Assembly (NCBI GenBank): GCA_027692465.1
Contig: JAQEYU010000001.1
Coordinates: 682,001-746,000, forward strand
DNA: 64,000 bases
DNA from: Enterococcaceae bacterium OF42-14pH9A
GTDB lineage: Bacteria; Bacillota; Bacilli; Lactobacillales; Enterococcaceae
Reading direction: 5' to 3'
The notes under the pieces are model-generated. The model was not told the DNA's origin, did not search any database, and worked only from the letters and a program-made list of their open reading frames with translations. The number at the start of each line of letters is the position of its first letter. Position 1 is the stretch's first letter. A program made the translations under genes and the position numbers. Positions 58,138-64,000 of this stretch are shown here, piece by piece.

Positions 58138-59303
58138 TGCGCTATATTACAGCTGGAGAATCACACGGGCCGCAACTGACTGCCATCATTGAAGGACTGC
58201 CGGCCGGACTGCCTTTGACTGCCGAAGATATCGATATCGAACTGGCACGACGACAAACCGGTTATGGCCGAGGCGGTCGTATGAAAATTGAAGAAGATCG
58301 GGTTCAGATTCTTTCGGGGGTTCGTCACGGGAAAACTATCGGCGCGCCGGTGACTTTGGTCGTCGAAAATCGCGACTGGAAGAACTGGACCACGATCATG
58401 TCGGCAGCAGATGTTCCCGCAACAGAAAAAGATGTCAGAAAAGTTACTCGTCCCCGCCCCGGTCATGCAGACCTGGTGGGAGGGATGAAATACCATCATC
58501 GGGACCTGCGCAACGTCTTGGAACGTTCTTCTGCCAGAGAAACAACGATGCGGGTGGCTGTCGGTGCGGTAGCAAAAAAGCTTTTGTCTGAGCTGGGTGT
58601 GATCGTTGCCGGTCACGTGACGATTTTAGGCGGTATTAAGGCCGAGATTCCCAACGGATTGTCTATTCAGGAAATCAAAGAACGCTCCGAGGCCTCAGAA
58701 GTACGGGTGGTGGATCCAAGCGTTGAAGAAGAGATCAAAGCACTGATTGATGCGACCAAGAAAAAAGGGGATACCATCGGCGGTGTCGTCGAAGTCATCA
58801 TCGGCGGTGTCCCGGCTGGTTTGGGCAGCTATGTACAGTGGGATAAAAAACTGGACGCCAAACTGGCACAAGCCATCGTCAGCATCAACGCCTTCAAAGG
58901 AGTAGAATTCGGCGTAGGTTTTGAAGCCGGAAATCTACCAGGATCTCTGGTGATGGATGAGATTCAATGGAACGAAACAGAGGGATATACGCGGAAAAAT
59001 GACAATCTCGGCGGTTTTGAGGGCGGCATGACAAATGGCGAGCCCATTGTCGTCAAAGGCGTTATGAAGCCGATCCCGACCTTGTATAAACCACTGCAGA
59101 CTGTCGATATCGACACAAAAGAGCCCTACAAGGCCAGCGTTGAACGCTCCGACAGCACTGCCGTTCCCGCTGCTTCCGTAGTTGCGGAAAATGTGGCGGC
59201 TACTGTCCTGGCAGAAGCCTTTTTAGAAAAATTCGGCAGTGACTCCTTTGACGAATTGAAAGATGCTGTGGCTGCTTACCGAGAATACTTGAAAAATTAC
59301 TGA
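58137..59303 (+). CDS. aroC: Chorismate synthase
   Basis: Makes chorismate from EPSP using reduced FMN. 388 residues, with family signatures [18 protein letters not shown] at the start, [39 protein letters not shown] and, near the end, [15 protein letters not shown]. The ATG overlaps the aroB stop. Confidence 0.97.
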   Translation: MRYITAGESHGPQLTAIIEGLPAGLPLTAEDIDIELARRQTGYGRGGRMKIEEDRVQILSGVRHGKTIGAPVTLVVENRDWKNWTTIMSAADVPATEKDVRKVTRPRPGHADLVGGMKYHHRDLRNVLERSSARETTMRVAVGAVAKKLLSELGVIVAGHVTILGGIKAEIPNGLSIQEIKERSEASEVRVVDPSVEEEIKALIDATKKKGDTIGGVVEVIIGGVPAGLGSYVQWDKKLDAKLAQAIVSINAFKGVEFGVGFEAGNLPGSLVMDEIQWNETEGYTRKNDNLGGFEGGMTNGEPIVVKGVMKPIPTLYKPLQTVDIDTKEPYKASVERSDSTAVPAASVVAENVAATVLAEAFLEKFGSDSFDELKDAVAAYREYLKNY

Positions 59304-59316
59304 GGAGGGCGAAACT

Positions 59317-61784
<2,468 letters not shown>

Positions 61785-61785
61785 G

Positions 61786-62295
61786 ATGGCAGGGATTTTG
61801 CTGATCGGCTTTATGGGAGCCGGAAAAAGTACAGTCGGTGCCAAGTTGGCAAAAATCCTGACGCGTTCTTTTGTCGATTTGGATCAAGCCATCGAAACCG
61901 AAATCGGGATGTCTATCTCGGAATATTTTGCAACAGCAGGAGAAGGCGCTTTTCGCGAAGTTGAAACTGCCGCATTGGCTAAAGCGCTGGCCGGAGACGA
62001 TGTGGTGGCTTGTGGCGGCGGGATCGTATTGAAAGAATTGAATCGGGACATGTTGAAAGAGCACCCGACAGTCATCTACTTAAAAGCCGATCCTGATCAC
62101 CTCTATCAGCGAATCCTGCAGGACCAGGTGAACAAACGTCCGCTGGCAGATGACAAAACTGCCGCAGAGGTCCGCGCAATCCTGCAACCGCGACTGCCTT
62201 TATATGAAGAAGCGGCGGTGATCAAAGTCGATACAACCGGCAAAACGCCGACACAGATTGCAGCAGAAATTCTGGAAAGGTTGGCGGAAAAATGA
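61786..62295 (+). CDS. aroK: Shikimate kinase
   Basis: Phosphorylates shikimate at the 3-OH. 169 residues with Walker A GFMGAGKST (8-16), the shikimate-binding DLDQAIE and GGG (VACGGGIVLK), and LADDKTAAEVRAIL, the lid region. It starts one base after the aroA stop and overlaps pheA by four bases. Confidence 0.95.
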   Translation: MAGILLIGFMGAGKSTVGAKLAKILTRSFVDLDQAIETEIGMSISEYFATAGEGAFREVETAALAKALAGDDVVACGGGIVLKELNRDMLKEHPTVIYLKADPDHLYQRILQDQVNKRPLADDKTAAEVRAILQPRLPLYEEAAVIKVDTTGKTPTQIAAEILERLAEK

Positions 62296-63143
62296 AAATC
62301 GGTTATCTTGGCCCCAAAAGTTCCTTCACTCACCAGGCGGCGCAAAAAGTCGCACCTGACGCCGAATTGATCGCCTTCCCCTCGATTCCCAAGTGTCTGC
62401 AGGCCGCCGAACAAAAGCAGGTGGACTTTGCAGTGGTTCCGGTAGAAAATTCTCTGGAAGGCTCCGTCCACGCTACCATCGATCATCTCTTTCACAAAAG
62501 CGGATTGACCGTGGTGCGGGAAATCATTCTTCCTATCAAACAACAGCTGCTGACTGCACCGTCGACTACAACTCAAGAGATTCACAAAATCATGAGCCAT
62601 CCGCAAGCCTTAGCGCAATGCCAGGCCTATTTGGAGAAGCATTTCCCGGAAGCATTGATTGAGGCGGTCTCCTCGACGACTTACGCAGCTGAGTACGTCA
62701 GTCGCCATCCGGAGGAAAAGATTGCAGCCATCGCTTCTGTGCAGGCAGCCAAGCAATATGACCTGACGATCGCAGCTGCTGCCATTCAAGACAATGATTT
62801 CAATCAAACCCGCTTTTGGTTGGTAGCCTTGCAAGCAGATGTCCCTGATGAAACATTCTTTCAAAAAGCCGCTAAAATGACTGTGCTGTTGACGCTGCCC
62901 TCCAACTTGCCGGGAGCCTTGCATAAAGCGCTGGCGGCATTCGGTTGGCGGGACATCGGTCTGTCAAAAATCGAATCCCGACCATTGAAAACCAGCCTGG
63001 GAGAATATTTCTTTGTTGTAGACCTTGCATGTGAACAGCCGGAAGCACTGATCAGAAATGCCCTGGAAGAGATCAGGTTGCTGGGAGTGACTGTCCGTAA
63101 CCTGGGAGCCTATCCGGTGAAGGTCATCACTGAAACGAAATAA
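62292..63143 (+). CDS. pheA: Prephenate dehydratase with ACT domain
   Basis: Makes phenylpyruvate for phenylalanine. 283 residues: the catalytic PDT domain (GYLGPKSSFTHQAAQKVAP at the start, VPVENSLEGSVHATIDHL, and the TRF motif in NQTRFWLVAL). The ACT domain (about 194-280, NLPGALHKALAAFGWRDIGL then SKIESRP) is the site for phenylalanine feedback. It is the last gene of the aro operon. Confidence 0.96.
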   Translation: MKIGYLGPKSSFTHQAAQKVAPDAELIAFPSIPKCLQAAEQKQVDFAVVPVENSLEGSVHATIDHLFHKSGLTVVREIILPIKQQLLTAPSTTTQEIHKIMSHPQALAQCQAYLEKHFPEALIEAVSSTTYAAEYVSRHPEEKIAAIASVQAAKQYDLTIAAAAIQDNDFNQTRFWLVALQADVPDETFFQKAAKMTVLLTLPSNLPGALHKALAAFGWRDIGLSKIESRPLKTSLGEYFFVVDLACEQPEALIRNALEEIRLLGVTVRNLGAYPVKVITETK

Positions 63144-63151
63144 TCGGTTTG

Positions 63152-63178
63152 AGCCCGCTAAAGCAGCGGGTTCTTTGC
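63152..63178 (+). terminator. Terminator of the aro operon
   Basis: AGCCCGCT (63152-63159) pairs with AGCGGGTT (63165-63172); the T-run is TTCTTTG, moderate. Confidence 0.65.
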
Positions 63179-63378
63179 CATGTCCATGATACAGCTGTGT
63201 CTGGTGTGATCAACCTGAAATTCTGTCCGTCCAGCATCTGCTGCGAAAAGCTTTTTGAACAATCTGACTTCGAGGCTGCCGGCAAACACGGACGCTTGGA
63301 AAAAGGGCCCGTCGTGACAAGAGTGTTCGTTGTCGCCTTTCCTAAAAAAGAGTAAAATTTTGTAAGACGACGGATTTT

Positions 63379-63407
63379 TTGAAAACTGTAGGGTATCCTA
63401 ATGATAT
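63379..63407 (+). promoter_or_regulatory. Possible promoter for the LCP gene
   Basis: TTGAAA (63379-63384), 17-bp spacer, TGATAT (63402-63407). The 290 bases after pheA hold no convincing gene. Confidence 0.4.
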
Positions 63408-63431
63408 GCACAAAAGACAGGAGTGAAGCAC

Positions 63432-64000
63432 TTGGACAGTCGTAAAGACCGAAATAAAAAACTTTACGAGGAGTTGGAAGGCGGTCGCGAAAAAGGCAAG
63501 CTGTTTGCCAGAAGACCATTGGAAAATGAACCTCGGAGACCTGATAACGGGTACGAACCGGAGCAGACAGTATATAGTCAAAACGATCGTTACAATGGCG
63601 GTGGTCGGCCGCCTGAAGACCCGCGAAACGGCAAGGGAAAAGCACCCAAGCCGAAAAAAAATAAAAAGCGCCGAAAGCATCCTTTCCTTCGTTTTCTGGT
63701 CACACTCGTGGTATTGCTTCTCGTCTACAGTCTGGGTTCCTTTTATGCCGGCAAGATGTTTTCCAAGCAGGGGGACTTCTTATCTAAGCAGGAAAAAATC
63801 GAGTTCAACGGCTTTAAAAACAGTGACGGCTCCAGCAATATCCTGCTGATCGGCAGTGACAGTCGCGACGGAGAAGCAGCCCGTGCCGATACAATCATGG
63901 TACTGCAGTTGGATGGTCCGGCCAAAAAGCCGAAACTAATTTCCTTTATGAGGGACACGTTGGTGGATATTCCCGGTGTCGGTCAAACGAAGCTGAATGC
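63432..64000 (+). CDS. LytR-CpsA-Psr family protein (partial, runs off the window)
   Basis: The frame opens at a TTG with AGGAGTG seven bases upstream and stays open to the window end (189 codons). A charged cytoplasmic N terminus rich in Arg, Lys and Pro (1-84) precedes one membrane helix (about 86-106). The start of an LCP domain follows (ILLIGSDSRDGEAARADTIM, then KLISFMRDTLVDIPGVGQTK), with the conserved Asp and Arg residues. LCP enzymes attach wall polymers such as teichoic acids to peptidoglycan. The family also includes Psr of enterococci; which paralogue this is cannot be told from a fragment. Confidence 0.85.
   Translation, partial: MDSRKDRNKKLYEELEGGREKGKLFARRPLENEPRRPDNGYEPEQTVYSQNDRYNGGGRPPEDPRNGKGKAPKPKKNKKRRKHPFLRFLVTLVVLLLVYSLGSFYAGKMFSKQGDFLSKQEKIEFNGFKNSDGSSNILLIGSDSRDGEAARADTIMVLQLDGPAKKPKLISFMRDTLVDIPGVGQTKLN

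Noticed and set aside
63149..63355. 68-codon frame after pheA
   Set aside because: It starts over the operon terminator, has no ribosome site and no recognisable composition.

Overview
The window looks like a chromosomal segment of a low-GC Gram-positive bacterium of the Lactobacillales, most likely Enterococcaceae. This rests on gene content and order: ebsA next to an RNase HI-like gene, the pbp1A-recU | ypsA-gpsB-rnpB-rlmL block, a class 1B pyrD/pyrK pyrimidine operon under PyrR, and a trpX-type tryptophan ABC transporter next to an aromatic amino-acid operon. Base composition looks fairly even for the group (by eye, not computed). Nearly everything is core housekeeping; there is no prophage, intact insertion sequence, CRISPR array or tRNA that I can see.

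Layout. 1-4560: the end of apt, an 800-bp gene-free stretch with copies of a dispersed repeat, a small SOS-controlled membrane-protein gene, lexA, ynzC and transketolase. 4900-8400: a secreted glucosaminidase, perR-ridA, dnaD and nth. 8700-16960: pbp1A-recU (minus strand) diverging from ypsA-gpsB-rnpB-rlmL-M32 peptidase-HD protein. 17000-22840: small membrane proteins, a VanZ/RDD protein, a DEAD-box helicase, a GNAT protein, an FGE-like protein and a Nudix protein. 22870-25800: a T-box leader and alaS. 26100-34990: CDF transporter, cls, RNase HI-like protein, ebsA, fhs, a HEPN-like/CBS protein, lspA and rluD. 35000-47820: pyrR-uraA-pyrB-pyrC-carA-carB-pyrK-pyrD-pyrF-pyrE followed by a carbonic anhydrase. 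47960-51120: rqcH, a DUF1622 protein and a thioredoxin-like membrane protein. 51260-54470: a tryptophan-type ABC transporter. 54545-63143: aroE-aroF-aroB-aroC-tyrA-aroA-aroK-pheA. 63432-end: the start of an LCP-family gene.

The most interesting signal is a pair of related leader-peptide attenuators. The transporter operon is preceded by a 19-codon ORF ending in W-R-I-W-R-R, and the aro/tyrA/pheA operon by an 18-codon ORF ending in K-Y-Y-F-S-Y-F-R. Each is followed by the same five-segment set of mutually exclusive RNA helices ending in an intrinsic terminator, and the two share an identical 11-nt switching segment. This suggests ribosome-mediated attenuation sensing Trp in one case and Tyr/Phe in the other, in a lineage where T-boxes usually do this work (one is present here at alaS).

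Other points worth a look are the small membrane protein with two LexA boxes over its promoter, the dispersed ~150-bp repeat with terminal inverted repeats found only between genes (one copy inside the pyr operon), an unexplained long hairpin between rnpB and rlmL, and a HEPN-like RNA-cleavage motif fused to CBS domains.
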